Source of the DNA: Nostoc sp. JL34
GTDB lineage: Bacteria > Cyanobacteriota > Cyanobacteriia > Cyanobacteriales > Nostocaceae
Direction of reading: 5' to 3'
NCBI RefSeq assembly: GCF_017114945.1
Contig: NZ_JABXKQ010000181.1
Span: 1-44,103, forward strand
Length of the DNA stretch: 44,103 nt
Shown here: positions 8,862 through 16,785 of the stretch, in pieces
How positions within the stretch are numbered: position 1 is the first letter of the stretch
Layout of the letters: each line of letters begins with the position of its first letter
Position numbers and translations under genes: made by a program
The notes under the pieces: generated by a model
The model's input: only the letters and a program-made list of their open reading frames with translations
The model's database searches: none
What the model was told of the DNA's origin: nothing

Positions 8862-9999
8862 TGGAATATATTACAGCAATCCTATTGAGGTCATGAACAT
8901 AGATTTTCTCACACACAGCCAACGAAATAATGGGGTTTTTAAACCTCTCTTTTCGTGAGAGAGAGAAAAATCTCAGCCATTGAACTCACATTAACTTGTT
9001 GTTGCTGCTTTTTTTCCATTCTGGTTGCCATTTGTGCTGCCGTCGCCATTCACACTGGCAATGAATGACGGTTGCTGTAAATTAGAAACTGGTGACTCGC
9101 CTCGCAGTCCCTTGCGGCGCTGGTTTTTAGGAACACCTCCCGCCGTACTGTACTCCCCACTACTTTTAGCATATTGAGTAGCAACTCCTAACATTAGTAA
9201 ATTCGACTTCCACAAGACACGATGCTGGATTCCTTTACATAACCACTTCCCCTGACGGGGATAAAAGTAAACTAACGAACTTTAGCGATCGCATTACTTT
9301 GAAGTTTAGTTCTCATAAGGAAAACTTGTATTTAATATTCTGATTAAATAGTTCGAGGCTGGTTTACCTCTCTCATCTGAAACTGTACATGAAACTTTCG
9401 CTTCACACAGTTACTCATGTTTTGCTGTTTTGAAATGGAAATCTTTGCTCTTTCTCTTCTGCCAGCCGCGCAATGGGCAGACCAATTTAATGCTGAGTCA
9501 ATGAATTTTACTTTTTACTCAGCAGTGTTGCGGTGAGAAAGGTTTTCGTGAGTTTCTACGGTTATAACAGAAGCCGACATTAGGATACACTGGCTTTTGA
9601 ATACACCGGAAATTCATTAGCGACTTAGTTTGTCGCTTCTGGTGACTTCCTCCCTAGTATCCTATCGCTTTTAGCTGTATGAAACTTACTCCAATCTCCG
9701 GTAAGTCTCCCTCAAGAAGGTTTCTTAGCATCTAAAACGACTCCCACTGTTTTGAAGCTATAGCCTTAGAATATTTACAAGCTTTACTTACAAATTAGCT
9801 CTCTCTAGAATAAAGTACCGTTTTTGCTGTGTAAGCTGACATTCTACCTGTTTCTATCCAGATTTGTGTAGCTTATTAACAAATCAGCGGATTCATTAAT
9901 ATTAAGCCTGCTTTACTATTTAGTTTCTTACCCCGACCTATTAGACAGCTAGAGTATTAATTTCATTTTGTTCAATAGCTTTTAGCCCTTATCGCTCCC
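8862..9999. other. Long low-coding region
   Basis: About 1.1 kb without a gene I can support. It includes a weak hairpin near 8945-8962, a reverse frame of 74 codons (8991-9215) listed separately, a CCCCTGACGGGG hairpin at about 9228-9239, a HIP1 octamer near 9285, and AT-rich DNA up to the next start codon. No tRNA or known small RNA was recognised. Confidence 0.45.
8991..9215 (-). CDS. Possible small hypothetical protein, possibly repeat-derived
   Basis: A 74-codon reverse frame beginning MWKSNLLMLGVATQYAK and containing the basic stretch VPKNQRRKGLRGESPVSN. That stretch resembles short translated repeats I associate with Nostoc spacers, so it may be a repeat read as protein. The tail is Asn/Gly-rich. 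There is no recognisable domain and no clear ribosome binding site. It is kept only because it fills part of a long gap. Confidence 0.25.
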   Translation of the reverse strand: MWKSNLLMLGVATQYAKSSGEYSTAGGVPKNQRRKGLRGESPVSNLQQPSFIASVNGDGSTNGNQNGKKAATTS

Positions 10000-10512
10000 A
10001 TGCTGACCCATCACCGCAAGCCCGTGTGCTTATCACTTATTTCCACTGACCTACCCATCTGGTCTGTTGTCGAAACTGCCGGAACATTGTATCAAAAAGA
10101 TACTGATAGATTCCATTTGCTGCTGACCGCACCGCCCCTAATTGGCTGCGATGTAGAAAGTGTCGTAAGTCCAGAAGACACACTTCCACAAACTAAGAGC
10201 AAAGCTTACGCCCCTAACAGTCCCAGAATTTTATGGCTGGAGATTTCCCCTTACCGAGTCATCATGACTATGCAAGGTAATGCTCAAGTGAGTTACCGTC
10301 ACTTTTGGGAACAGGGCGTTTATGGCATTAGCCGCTATTGGCTGCCAACTGAGTCATTGCAACCTAACGATCCGATTCGTTTACGAAATTTTACTAGTAG
10401 CCTAATTCTCAACGGACATCCCTTGCCAGAGCATTTGCGGCTGGAATATGAATTGTGGGCAGAAAAAGTCCAATTAGGATGCTACATACTGAATTTGGAA
10501 ATTAAACACTGA
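10000..10512 (+). CDS. Conserved cyanobacterial protein of unknown function
   Basis: The 170-residue protein is soluble, without signal peptide or membrane segment. It has a structured, evolutionarily constrained look: WLEISPYRVIMTMQGN, SYRHFWEQGVYGISRYWLP and EYELWAEKVQLGCYIL are dense in aromatic and charged residues. Overall length and the late LRLEYELW helix loosely recall small chorismate-lyase-like folds, but no catalytic set can be pointed to, so I assign no function. It converges with the thioredoxin-fold gene downstream across a 97-bp spacer made of short repeats. Confidence 0.72.
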   Translation: MLTHHRKPVCLSLISTDLPIWSVVETAGTLYQKDTDRFHLLLTAPPLIGCDVESVVSPEDTLPQTKSKAYAPNSPRILWLEISPYRVIMTMQGNAQVSYRHFWEQGVYGISRYWLPTESLQPNDPIRLRNFTSSLILNGHPLPEHLRLEYELWAEKVQLGCYILNLEIKH

Positions 10513-10577
10513 TAGGCGTGGGGAGTAGGGAGAAATCAATTCAAAATTCAAAATTAAAAAACTTCTGCCTCTTTTTT

Positions 10578-10607
10578 CCCAATGCCCCATGCCCAATCCC
10601 CAATACC
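10578..10607. repeat. Short tandemly repeated repetitive sequence
   Basis: Degenerate 7-mers of the CCCAATG/CCCAATC type between convergent genes, as is common in heterocystous cyanobacteria. Confidence 0.7.
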
Positions 10608-10609
10608 TT

Positions 10610-11191
10610 TTAACCAAAATAACTGGGTTGGTTTCCAGGTTTCCATTTAATATTGCAACCAACACTCGGCTTTTGCTCGCTTGTAACAGGTTTACCTGCT
10701 AACACTGCTTCAATGGCTGCGCGTAAATCTGCACCTGTTACGGGTTTATCATTACTGGGGCGGCTATCATCTAATTGTCCCCGATAAACAAGTTGGCGTT
10801 GATCGTCAAATACAAAAAAATCTGGTGTGCAAGCTGCTGTGTAAGCCTTCGCCGTTTCCTGGCTCTCGTCGTAGCATAAGGTAAAATTTAACCCTTGTTC
10901 TGTGGAAAATGCTTGTAACGACTCTGGCGCATCATCTGGGTAATTTTTTGCATCGTTAGCACTAATAGCAACGATCGCTAAATCACTTGTAAAATAATCT
11001 CTTCCTAACTGCACTAATTCTTGTTGGACGTGTTTTACAAATGGGCAATGCCGACAAATAAACATTACCAACAGCGCTTTTTTATCTGCAAATGTAGAAA
11101 GTGAAGTTGCTTTTCCAGATACTACTTCCGGTAGATTAAAATCTGGCGCTTTAGTGCCTAGCGGCAACATAGTTGAAGCAGTTAAAGCCAT
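10610..11191 (-). CDS. Thioredoxin-fold (AhpC/TSA-like) redox protein
   Basis: The 193-residue protein has an AhpC/TSA-type thioredoxin fold: an N-terminal APDFNLPEV strand, the redox motif FICRHCPFVKH (CxxC, near residues 46-49), and a cis-proline region in TPDFFVFDD. The CxxC followed by PFVKH is typical of a bacterial thioredoxin-family group annotated as redoxin or peroxiredoxin-like. It probably reduces or oxidises thiols in the cytosol; the partner is unknown. There is no signal peptide. It is downstream of the Hlip gene on the same strand but separated by a strong palindrome, so shared transcription is probably only partial. Confidence 0.87.
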   Translation of the reverse strand: MALTASTMLPLGTKAPDFNLPEVVSGKATSLSTFADKKALLVMFICRHCPFVKHVQQELVQLGRDYFTSDLAIVAISANDAKNYPDDAPESLQAFSTEQGLNFTLCYDESQETAKAYTAACTPDFFVFDDQRQLVYRGQLDDSRPSNDKPVTGADLRAAIEAVLAGKPVTSEQKPSVGCNIKWKPGNQPSYFG

Positions 11192-11274
11192 AGTTCACCT
11201 AATATTTTTACGCTGATAACTAACGGTTTTTGTCATCAGTATATTTTCACTCTAGCACTAAGTTTTCCATAAAT

Positions 11275-11302
11275 TAAGAGACGGTAAATTTACCGTCTCT
11301 TA
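11275..11302 (-). terminator. 28-bp perfect palindrome, likely terminator of the Hlip gene
   Basis: Two 14-base arms (TAAGAGACGGTAAA and its complement) meet with no spacer at 11288/11289. It lies 34 bp past the Hlip stop on the reverse strand and is followed there by an AT-rich tract (TTAATTTATGG). A protein-binding site is the alternative reading, since it is also about 85 bp upstream of the thioredoxin-fold gene. Confidence 0.6.
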
Positions 11303-11336
11303 CATTTGTTGAGAGTTATGTTTCAGAAATTAGTTT

Positions 11337-11552
11337 TTACAGATTTGCCAAAACACCAACAATACCGTGTCCTGTGAATACTTCTAATGCTATTAGAGAA
11401 ACAAAACCAATCATTGCTAAACGACCGTTGAGCATTTCTGCATAGGGAGTGAAACCAGTGCGATCGCCTTGCTCGTCTACATAAACTTTTGGCTCGATCG
11501 CAAAGTTGTTCAGTTTGCCTTGGTCGTCAATTATAGCAGTGTTTGTACGCAT
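11337..11552 (-). CDS. High-light-inducible protein (one-helix chlorophyll-binding)
   Basis: The 71-residue product carries the chlorophyll a/b-binding motif in the form AEMLNGRLAMIGFVSL inside a single membrane helix (about residues 40-64). The E-NGR-AM residues are the chlorophyll ligand and interhelix ion pair of the Hlip/SCP family. The N-terminal 37 residues are polar and stromal/cytoplasmic. Hlips dimerise in thylakoids and protect photosystem assembly and chlorophyll under high light. It is divergent from thyX across a 195-bp spacer that should hold its promoter. Confidence 0.93.
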   Translation of the reverse strand: MRTNTAIIDDQGKLNNFAIEPKVYVDEQGDRTGFTPYAEMLNGRLAMIGFVSLIALEVFTGHGIVGVLANL

Positions 11553-11747
11553 GGATTTTTCCCTGTCTTCTCTTTATGTAAACAACTGTAACAAAGTTAT
11601 TAATATTTGTAAAGTATCTTAATCCAATTAAGCAGAAGTCCAAGCCAGAGATATGATGATGGATCGAGTTCAAAGCTATGTCTAACAAACAGGCTCCATT
11701 CCTTGTGCGTAAGCACTTTCAGTCATCAATCCATTTCCCAAAAACTA

Positions 11748-12470
11748 ATGCATCGATTTCGAGTAGAGGTTATTGCCAAAACACCAAACCCGCAGCAGGT
11801 GATTTATGCCGCGATGCACCAGGACTATACTGATGGGTTTGTGTTTGATGAGCGCGACTCCTGGCCCTCGGAGTCACAAAGCGGCGAAGTTATTGTTAAG
11901 CGGCTTTTAGCGGGTGAAAGGGGGCACTATGGGCCTTTAGAGCATCCTCAGATTGTTTTTAACTGTGGCTACTTTCCCCACAGTGTGATGCAGCAGGCCC
12001 GGACTCATCGTGTTTCCGTATCATTTGATGTACAATCTTTTAGGTACACAGGCAACCAATTTATTGATGTAGTAGAAGGCAAGAAAGACATAGAAGATGT
12101 TTTTTACCTACGTCCCGTTGGTTATTACACTGATAGACAAGGCAAAAAATACCACTATTCACCAGAGCAACGAACAGCAGATTTGGAGTGGTGTTTAGAA
12201 GCAGCTAAACGATATAAAGCTGATTTTGAGGGTGGAATGTCTGAAGAACACGCCAGAGGTAAAGTACCTTTTGATTACCGCCAGCATTTTGTAGTTAGTT
12301 TCAATTTAAGGTCTTTTTTGCATTTTTGTGACCTGAGAAATAAGAAAGATGCTCAACTTGAAATTCAAAAGTTGTGTGAAATGATGTGGCCTCATTTTGA
12401 AGATTGGGCACCTGCGATCGCACAATGGTATGAAAAGCAGCGTTTAGGTAAAGCCAGGTTAGCACCTTAA
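11748..12470 (+). CDS. thyX: Flavin-dependent thymidylate synthase
   Basis: The product makes dTMP from dUMP using FAD, NADPH and methylene-tetrahydrofolate, replacing ThyA. The family signature is present as RTHRVSVSFDVQSFRYTG, the cyanobacterial variant of the ThyX RHRxxS motif. The upstream ERGHYGPLEHPQIVF and the C-terminal NLRSFLHFCDLRNKKDAQLEIQ, which bind nucleotide and flavin, are also typical. I start at the ATG at 11748 (MHRFRVEV, 240 residues) because the family begins there; the longer frame from a TTG at 11703 adds 15 unrelated residues. A second dTMP-supply gene, dcd, lies about 2 kb downstream on the opposite strand. Confidence 0.95.
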   Translation: MHRFRVEVIAKTPNPQQVIYAAMHQDYTDGFVFDERDSWPSESQSGEVIVKRLLAGERGHYGPLEHPQIVFNCGYFPHSVMQQARTHRVSVSFDVQSFRYTGNQFIDVVEGKKDIEDVFYLRPVGYYTDRQGKKYHYSPEQRTADLEWCLEAAKRYKADFEGGMSEEHARGKVPFDYRQHFVVSFNLRSFLHFCDLRNKKDAQLEIQKLCEMMWPHFEDWAPAIAQWYEKQRLGKARLAP

Positions 12471-12869
12471 ATAATGGCTTATCCTGCTCTCTATACGAGA
12501 GTTGACATAATTTGCGGTAGGATAATGCGACGCGGCTATCCTCGGATTTATTGGGTTTGATTTAGAGCGATCGCATCTATTTTTTTGATGAACAAAGCTG
12601 TCGATATTAGCACTAAAAAATTAATCAGCCTTGCACCAAATAATTGGGCAAAATGGGTAACAGGAATTCCCGACATTGTTACAGGCGAAATCTTAAATAC
12701 AGAATTCCAATGGATTAGCCGACAAAGCGATGTTGTAATTCCGGCTGAAAGTCCCCAATACGGGAAATTTCTCATCCTCAATGAGTTACAGTTACGCTAC
12801 ACATCAGAAATGCCGCGTCGGATGCGTGCTTATGCTGCTCTTGCGGAAGAAAAATATAAACTACAAACG

Positions 12870-12879
12870 TACCCTGTAC
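12870..12879. repeat. Left target-site duplication (TACCCTGTAC)
   Basis: A ten-base direct repeat identical to 13076-13085. It flanks the insertion in the Rpn gene. Confidence 0.85.
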
Positions 12880-13075
12880 CAGGGGAAACGCATCTAAATT
12901 ACTCTTGATCACAACGAAGGTTAAGAAGCAACGAAAAAATCAGGATTTCGCGTTTGATTATTTTTTAAGCCCCAAAGCGATCGCCTAATTATTCGCAATA
13001 AGTAAAGGTTAATGACATTATTTTTTAGCTCTATTGAGAATAGACTTTGCTTATTGACATGATGCGGCCGCCCTA
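12880..13075. mobile_element. Non-autonomous (MITE-like) insertion, 196 bp
   Basis: The segment is bounded by identical 10-bp direct repeats and interrupts a gene whose frame is restored on removal. Its ends form an imperfect inverted repeat: AGGGGAAACGCATC at the left against AGGGCGGCCGCATC read from the right end, sharing AGGG and CGCATC. It encodes no transposase. A 10-bp duplication suits mobilisation by an IS4-like transposase in trans (inference). It contains a HIP1 octamer and an AT-rich core. Confidence 0.78.
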
Positions 13076-13085
13076 TACCCTGTAC
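13076..13085. repeat. Right target-site duplication (TACCCTGTAC)
   Basis: The second copy of the 10-bp repeat. The Rpn reading frame resumes within it. Confidence 0.85.
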
Positions 13086-13746
13086 TGATTAACATTCTCA
13101 AAATCAGCAACAGCGAAATACCTACAAGTTTTGCATCTAATTTTATCGGGTTAAGGGCAATTCAAGATTACCGCGTAATCAATCTCTGGGAGGTTGACGT
13201 AAATATTGCTTTTGAGACGCCGTTACCGTCGCTGCTTCCCTTTGTACCAATTCTCAAAGGCGGAGAAAACGAGTCTACAATTAGGGAAGCATTGCGAATG
13301 CTGCGTGCTGATGAGCAATTAAATCAACTTGAGACAGTTCTGGCATTTTTTGCAACCTTTGTATTAGAAAGTACTTTAGTTCAGGAAATCATGAGGTGGG
13401 ATATGACAGTCTTAAGAGAGTCACCTTGGTATCAAGAAATTTTACGTGAGGGACAAGCACGAGGAGAAGCAGAAGGAGAAGCACGAGGAGAAGTACGTGG
13501 AATAATCTCTAGCATTGAAACAAGTTTAGAGGCGAAATTTGGTAGCGATGGTTTGGAGTTGATGTCGCAAATTTCGCAAATTTCTGACTTAGAGCAATTG
13601 AAAGAGATTTTACGCAGAATTGTTGTAGCAAATACAATTCAAGAGTTACGGAATGTTTTGTAGGATAAAGCGATCGCTCCAAATCCTGCTTTAGGGCTAG
13701 AATGAGATGAAGGTTTTGACTATCTCATATAGACTTTTGTAGGACG

Positions 13747-14001
13747 ATGGATATTCAAAAAGTTCTACGTGATCGACGAATTATTTCCTCCGATCCAGAT
13801 ATTATGAGTGGAACTCCTGTGTTTGTTGGAACACGGGTTCCATTGCAGACTTTTTTCGACTATCTAAAAGGTGAATCAGGTTTAACCGAATTCTTAGAAG
13901 ATTTTCCACATTTGCAAACTCAGGTGTTGCAAATTTTGGAGGTGATTGCAAAAGCAATGCTGAATCAGGAGCAAATTATTTATGCTGATTCTGCTGGATG
14001 A
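13747..14001 (+). CDS. DUF433 antitoxin
   Basis: The 84-residue protein is a typical DUF433 (Vap-type antitoxin) domain: RRIISSDPDIMSGTPVFVGTRVPLQTFFDYL is the winged-helix DNA-binding core, followed by an EFLEDFPHL helix and a short tail. It overlaps the toxin gene by 20 bp, the usual arrangement for a coupled antitoxin-toxin pair with the antitoxin first. Such antitoxins bind and neutralise the toxin and repress their own promoter. It lies 83 bp after the broken Rpn gene. Confidence 0.92.
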   Translation: MDIQKVLRDRRIISSDPDIMSGTPVFVGTRVPLQTFFDYLKGESGLTEFLEDFPHLQTQVLQILEVIAKAMLNQEQIIYADSAG

Positions 14002-14353
14002 AAATCTCCTGAGTAAGAAGTTGAAGAAGCCGTTTATAGATGCAGGACATTCAGTGCAAAATGTAGAAGATATGGGTTGGCGTGGTGTCAAAGATAAGGA
14101 ACTTTTGGCTTTAGCAGATAGACATCCTTTTGATGTGTTTGTTACCTCAGACAAGAACTTACCATATCAGCAAAATTTTCGAGTTATTACACTCCGAGTT
14201 TTAGTGTTGGATACACTCAGTACGCGTCCAGACTATTTGGTGCCGTTGATAATTCAAGTTAGTGGATTACTGGAATCTTTAGCACCTAGTTCTGTAACGT
14301 TAATAAACGATGAGGGAGAAGTACAACCCTTCAATCTTGATAGTGGCAAGTGA
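13982..14353 (+). CDS. DUF5615 PIN-like toxin
   Basis: The 123-residue protein has the DUF5615 PIN-like layout: LILLDENLL at the N-terminus gives the first acidic residues, then GHSV, a D-K-ELLALA helix, and DVFVTSDKNLPYQ with the TSD acidic core. PIN-fold toxins are metal-dependent RNases. The start (ATG at 13982) lies inside the last codons of the DUF433 gene, so translation is probably coupled. The pair sits in the accessory patch between thyX and dcd. Confidence 0.9.
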   Translation: MLILLDENLLSKKLKKPFIDAGHSVQNVEDMGWRGVKDKELLALADRHPFDVFVTSDKNLPYQQNFRVITLRVLVLDTLSTRPDYLVPLIIQVSGLLESLAPSSVTLINDEGEVQPFNLDSGK

Positions 14354-14501
14354 TAGTGCATTGAACTTATAGGAATTCTCATCAGACAAAAAGGTTGCTT
14401 TTTTCCTGCGATCGCACTCCGATTTTTGGGTATGATTTAGAGCGATCGCACAATAGTAAGCAAAGCCGGATCTAAGTAAGGCAAGATTAGTTCCTTGTTA
14501 C

Positions 14502-15101
14502 TTAGACTTTAGCTAGAGTTACAATCTCTAGCTGATCCTGATATTTACCTTGTCTTGCTTCATAACTAATAGCGCAGGGTTCGCCTTCTAAAAATAGCAA
14601 TTGCACCACTCCTTCCCCCGCGTAAATGCGACAGTCTGCGCTGGAAGAATTGGAAAATTCTAAAGTTAAATGACCTCGCCATGCAGCCTCAGCAGGCGTT
14701 AGATTTGCAATTATGCCACAACGTGCATACGTAGATTTTCCAATACAAATTACAGTAATATTCTCAGGAACCTCCAGTTTTTCTAGAGCAACCCCAAGTC
14801 CATAGGAATGAGCAGGTAAAATAAAATAACTGCCATTAGCATCGGTATGCAGTGCTGTTGGCTCCAGATTTTGAGGATTAAAGTTTTTGGGATCGACTAC
14901 AGTTCCGGGAATGTGGCGAAAAATACGAAACTCAGCCGATGAAAGGCGTATATCGTAGCCATAAGAAGATAAACCGTAGCTGATTACATGTTTAACTGCT
15001 ACTGATTCATCTTTTTGCACTTTTCGGATTAAACTTGGCTCAAAGGGTGAAATTAGACCCTGTTGAGCCATTTCAGTAATCCAGATATCGTTTTTAATCA
15101 C
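14502..15101 (-). CDS. dcd: dCTP deaminase
   Basis: The 199-residue enzyme deaminates dCTP to dUTP, feeding dUMP to ThyX. The family core is visible: GLSSYGYDIRLS, the triphosphate-binding GKSTYARCGI, and AAWRGHLTLEFSN with the catalytic glutamate in TLEFSN. The C-terminal GEPCAISYEARQGKYQDQ segment that closes over the substrate is intact. The CobO-like gene lies 56 bp upstream on the same strand and may be cotranscribed. Confidence 0.95.
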   Translation of the reverse strand: MIKNDIWITEMAQQGLISPFEPSLIRKVQKDESVAVKHVISYGLSSYGYDIRLSSAEFRIFRHIPGTVVDPKNFNPQNLEPTALHTDANGSYFILPAHSYGLGVALEKLEVPENITVICIGKSTYARCGIIANLTPAEAAWRGHLTLEFSNSSSADCRIYAGEGVVQLLFLEGEPCAISYEARQGKYQDQLEIVTLAKV

Positions 15102-15157
15102 AACTTCACAGTTAATTCAAACGGAATTACTAGGATATCCTGAATTGAGTATTTTGT

Positions 15158-15694
15158 TTAGGGTCGATAACTTCGGCGGATTTCTGTAATTTGATCTGCT
15201 ACATCCAAGAGAGATTTCGGCATCTCTGGCCCTGTGAGAATGATATCGACGTGGGGAGGGCGTTTTGCCAAAAACGCTAAAACTTCCGTTTCAGGAATTA
15301 AACCAAAGCTAATCGCTAAACTTAACTCATCTAACACTACGAGAGAATACTTACTCGTACACACTACCTGCTGTGTATACTGCCACAGCTTTTGTAATGC
15401 TTGGTTTTCTGTATCATCTAAATGTGGTGTATCGATACAACGAGGCAAATCACAGCGAATCCAATCTAAATTTTGTCCTAATTGGATGGGTCGTTCCTGT
15501 CCTTGGCGAATACCTCCTTTGAGAAACTGTACTATTAATACAGCCGTTCCTTGTCCAGCTATTCTCAGTGATTGAGCCATCACGCTCGTAAAAAAGTTGC
15601 GATGGGAGCTAGTGAAAACTTGCACTAGTCCTTCAACTGGATATGGTAGGGTTAGGGTTGAATTGATACTTTGAGCTTCTAGCTGGGCAACCAT
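15158..15694 (-). CDS. CobO-like P-loop family protein lacking a Walker A
   Basis: The 178-residue protein follows cob(I)yrinic acid a,c-diamide adenosyltransferase (CobO/BtuR): RIAGQGTAVLIVQFLKGG, the LVVLDELSLAISFGL Walker B region and VDIILTGPEMPKSLLDVADQITEI. Real CobO binds ATP with GNGKGKTT at the N-terminus; here the same place reads FTSSHRNFFTSVMAQSL, with no GKT. ATP binding and adenosyltransfer are therefore doubtful, and it may be a repurposed paralogue. It is just upstream of dcd on the same strand (56 bp). Confidence 0.8.
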   Translation of the reverse strand: MVAQLEAQSINSTLTLPYPVEGLVQVFTSSHRNFFTSVMAQSLRIAGQGTAVLIVQFLKGGIRQGQERPIQLGQNLDWIRCDLPRCIDTPHLDDTENQALQKLWQYTQQVVCTSKYSLVVLDELSLAISFGLIPETEVLAFLAKRPPHVDIILTGPEMPKSLLDVADQITEIRRSYRP

Positions 15695-16036
15695 AAAGTT
15701 AAGTTCAAAAAATACAATAGATTAAGGGTTATTACTGTCGGTAATTCTGACAAATTTGCCTGTATAATCAATCTGTTTTTACAGGTGTGGTGGATTTGGC
15801 AAATTGCATTCTTAGTCAAACACTACGTTTGTATTGAAGTCAAGAGTGATTTTGATGTAAATTTTCGTCTTTTCTCGGAAATGAGTTGTAAAAATGAAAA
15901 CATAAGAGTTACAGTTCCAATTATTTAAAAAAGCTAGGCAGAACATCTAAAAATCGCTAAATGTTAGATTTGCTGGTTATTTGGGCAAAAGAGATTTAGC
16001 TAATGGTGAATTTGACAGGATGAGGAGTAAATTGTT
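15695..16036. other. Divergent spacer between the CobO-like and adenylate-kinase-like genes
   Basis: 342 AT-rich bases that should hold both promoters. No clear operator, RNA fold or small frame was seen. GAGGAG at about 16022-16027 is the likely ribosome binding site of the downstream GTG start. Confidence 0.5.
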
Positions 16037-16660
16037 GTGAGATTGGTGATTCTGGGAGGTTCAGGATCGGGGAAAAGCACTCAAGCACAAAGGCTTTGCA
16101 GATACTTTGATATTCCTCTGATTTCTACAGGTGAGATTTTACGGTCAGCAATATCTGGCGATCAGACCCTGCCGGAATTTCGATGGTCAGAAGCCGATCC
16201 TCGAACTTCTCTTTCGGTTTACGCTAGCCTGAGTGAACTAGGCTACCACGCACGGCCCTATATACAAAAAGGGGAGTTAGTTCCAGACGAAATGATCGTT
16301 GAATTGATCCGAATTCGCCTCAGACAACCAGATATTAACTGCGATTGGGTGTTAGAGGGCTATCCCCGTACTGCCTTCCAAGCTGAAGAATTAGATTTTT
16401 TATTGGATGATTTAGGGCAAAAGCTAGATTGGGCAATTTATCTCCAAGTTCCAGAAGCCGTGATGGTTAGCCGATCCTTGGGGCGATCGCTACCAGATGA
16501 CCAACCAGAAATCGTGCAGCGCCGTGTAGAACTATTCTACGATCGCACCATTCCCATACTAGAATATTACGACCGTTGTCGCTGTTTATTGACCATCAAC
16601 GGTGACCAGTCACCAGAAATGGTGCAGCAAAATATTTTGACTCTGCTTTCAGTTCCTTGA
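16037..16660 (+). CDS. Adenylate kinase-family nucleotide kinase
   Basis: The 207-residue protein has the P-loop GGSGSGKST (residues 7-15), STGEILR and KGELVPDEMI of the AMP-binding domain, and EGYPRT in the position of adenylate kinase DGFPRT. Between STGEILR and KGELVPDE it carries about 20 more residues than usual (DQTLPEFRWSEADPRTSLS region), and the LID is of the short type (RSLGRSLPDD). It probably transfers phosphate between nucleotides, but substrate use may differ from the housekeeping Adk, which in cyanobacteria normally lies in the ribosomal protein cluster. Translation should start at GTG 16037, about 10 bases after GAGGAG. Confidence 0.85.
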   Translation: MRLVILGGSGSGKSTQAQRLCRYFDIPLISTGEILRSAISGDQTLPEFRWSEADPRTSLSVYASLSELGYHARPYIQKGELVPDEMIVELIRIRLRQPDINCDWVLEGYPRTAFQAEELDFLLDDLGQKLDWAIYLQVPEAVMVSRSLGRSLPDDQPEIVQRRVELFYDRTIPILEYYDRCRCLLTINGDQSPEMVQQNILTLLSVP

Positions 16661-16697
16661 AGAGTGCTGAGTGGGAGAGTTAGGAAAAATTCTTCAC

Positions 16698-16728
16698 AAT
16701 CCCCAGTCCCCAATCCCCAATCCCCAGT
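16698..16728. repeat. Heptamer tandem repeat (CCCCAAT/CCCCAGT)
   Basis: Four to five degenerate 7-mers between the adenylate-kinase-like gene and rph. Confidence 0.8.
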
Positions 16729-16785
16729 AGATTTACAACACTAAGGTAATCTTAAGGCAGTATTGTAAAACTTGAGGCAACTCCA

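Larger units (their letters stand above)
12585..13663 (+). pseudogene. Rpn-family nuclease/transposase-like gene broken by a 206-bp insertion
   Basis: Two pieces of one gene are visible. The first (12585-12878, frame continuing to 12908) starts MMNKAVDISTKKLISLAP and reaches EEKYKLQTYPV, with acidic residues in PDIVTGEILNTEFQ that suit the PD-(D/E)XK fold. The second, in another frame, resumes at YPVLINILK (13076) and runs to the stop at 13663, ending with a charged EGEARGE repeat and a DUF4351-like helical tail. Removing 206 bp (one TACCCTGTAC copy plus the insert) joins the pieces in frame to a 290-codon gene. Rpn proteins are recombination-promoting nucleases spread widely in cyanobacteria. 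The C-terminal piece could still be translated from TTG at 13292, but the nuclease should be dead. Confidence 0.85.

Noticed and set aside
9225..9250. CACTTCCCCTGACGGGGATA resembles a cyanobacterial CRISPR repeat
   Set aside because: Only one copy is present, with no spacer periodicity and no cas genes nearby.
13062..13075. GCGGCCGC octamer at the end of the insertion might suggest a cloning artefact
   Set aside because: The adjoining 10-bp target duplication and frame restoration explain the junction naturally; one rare octamer is not enough for an artefact call.
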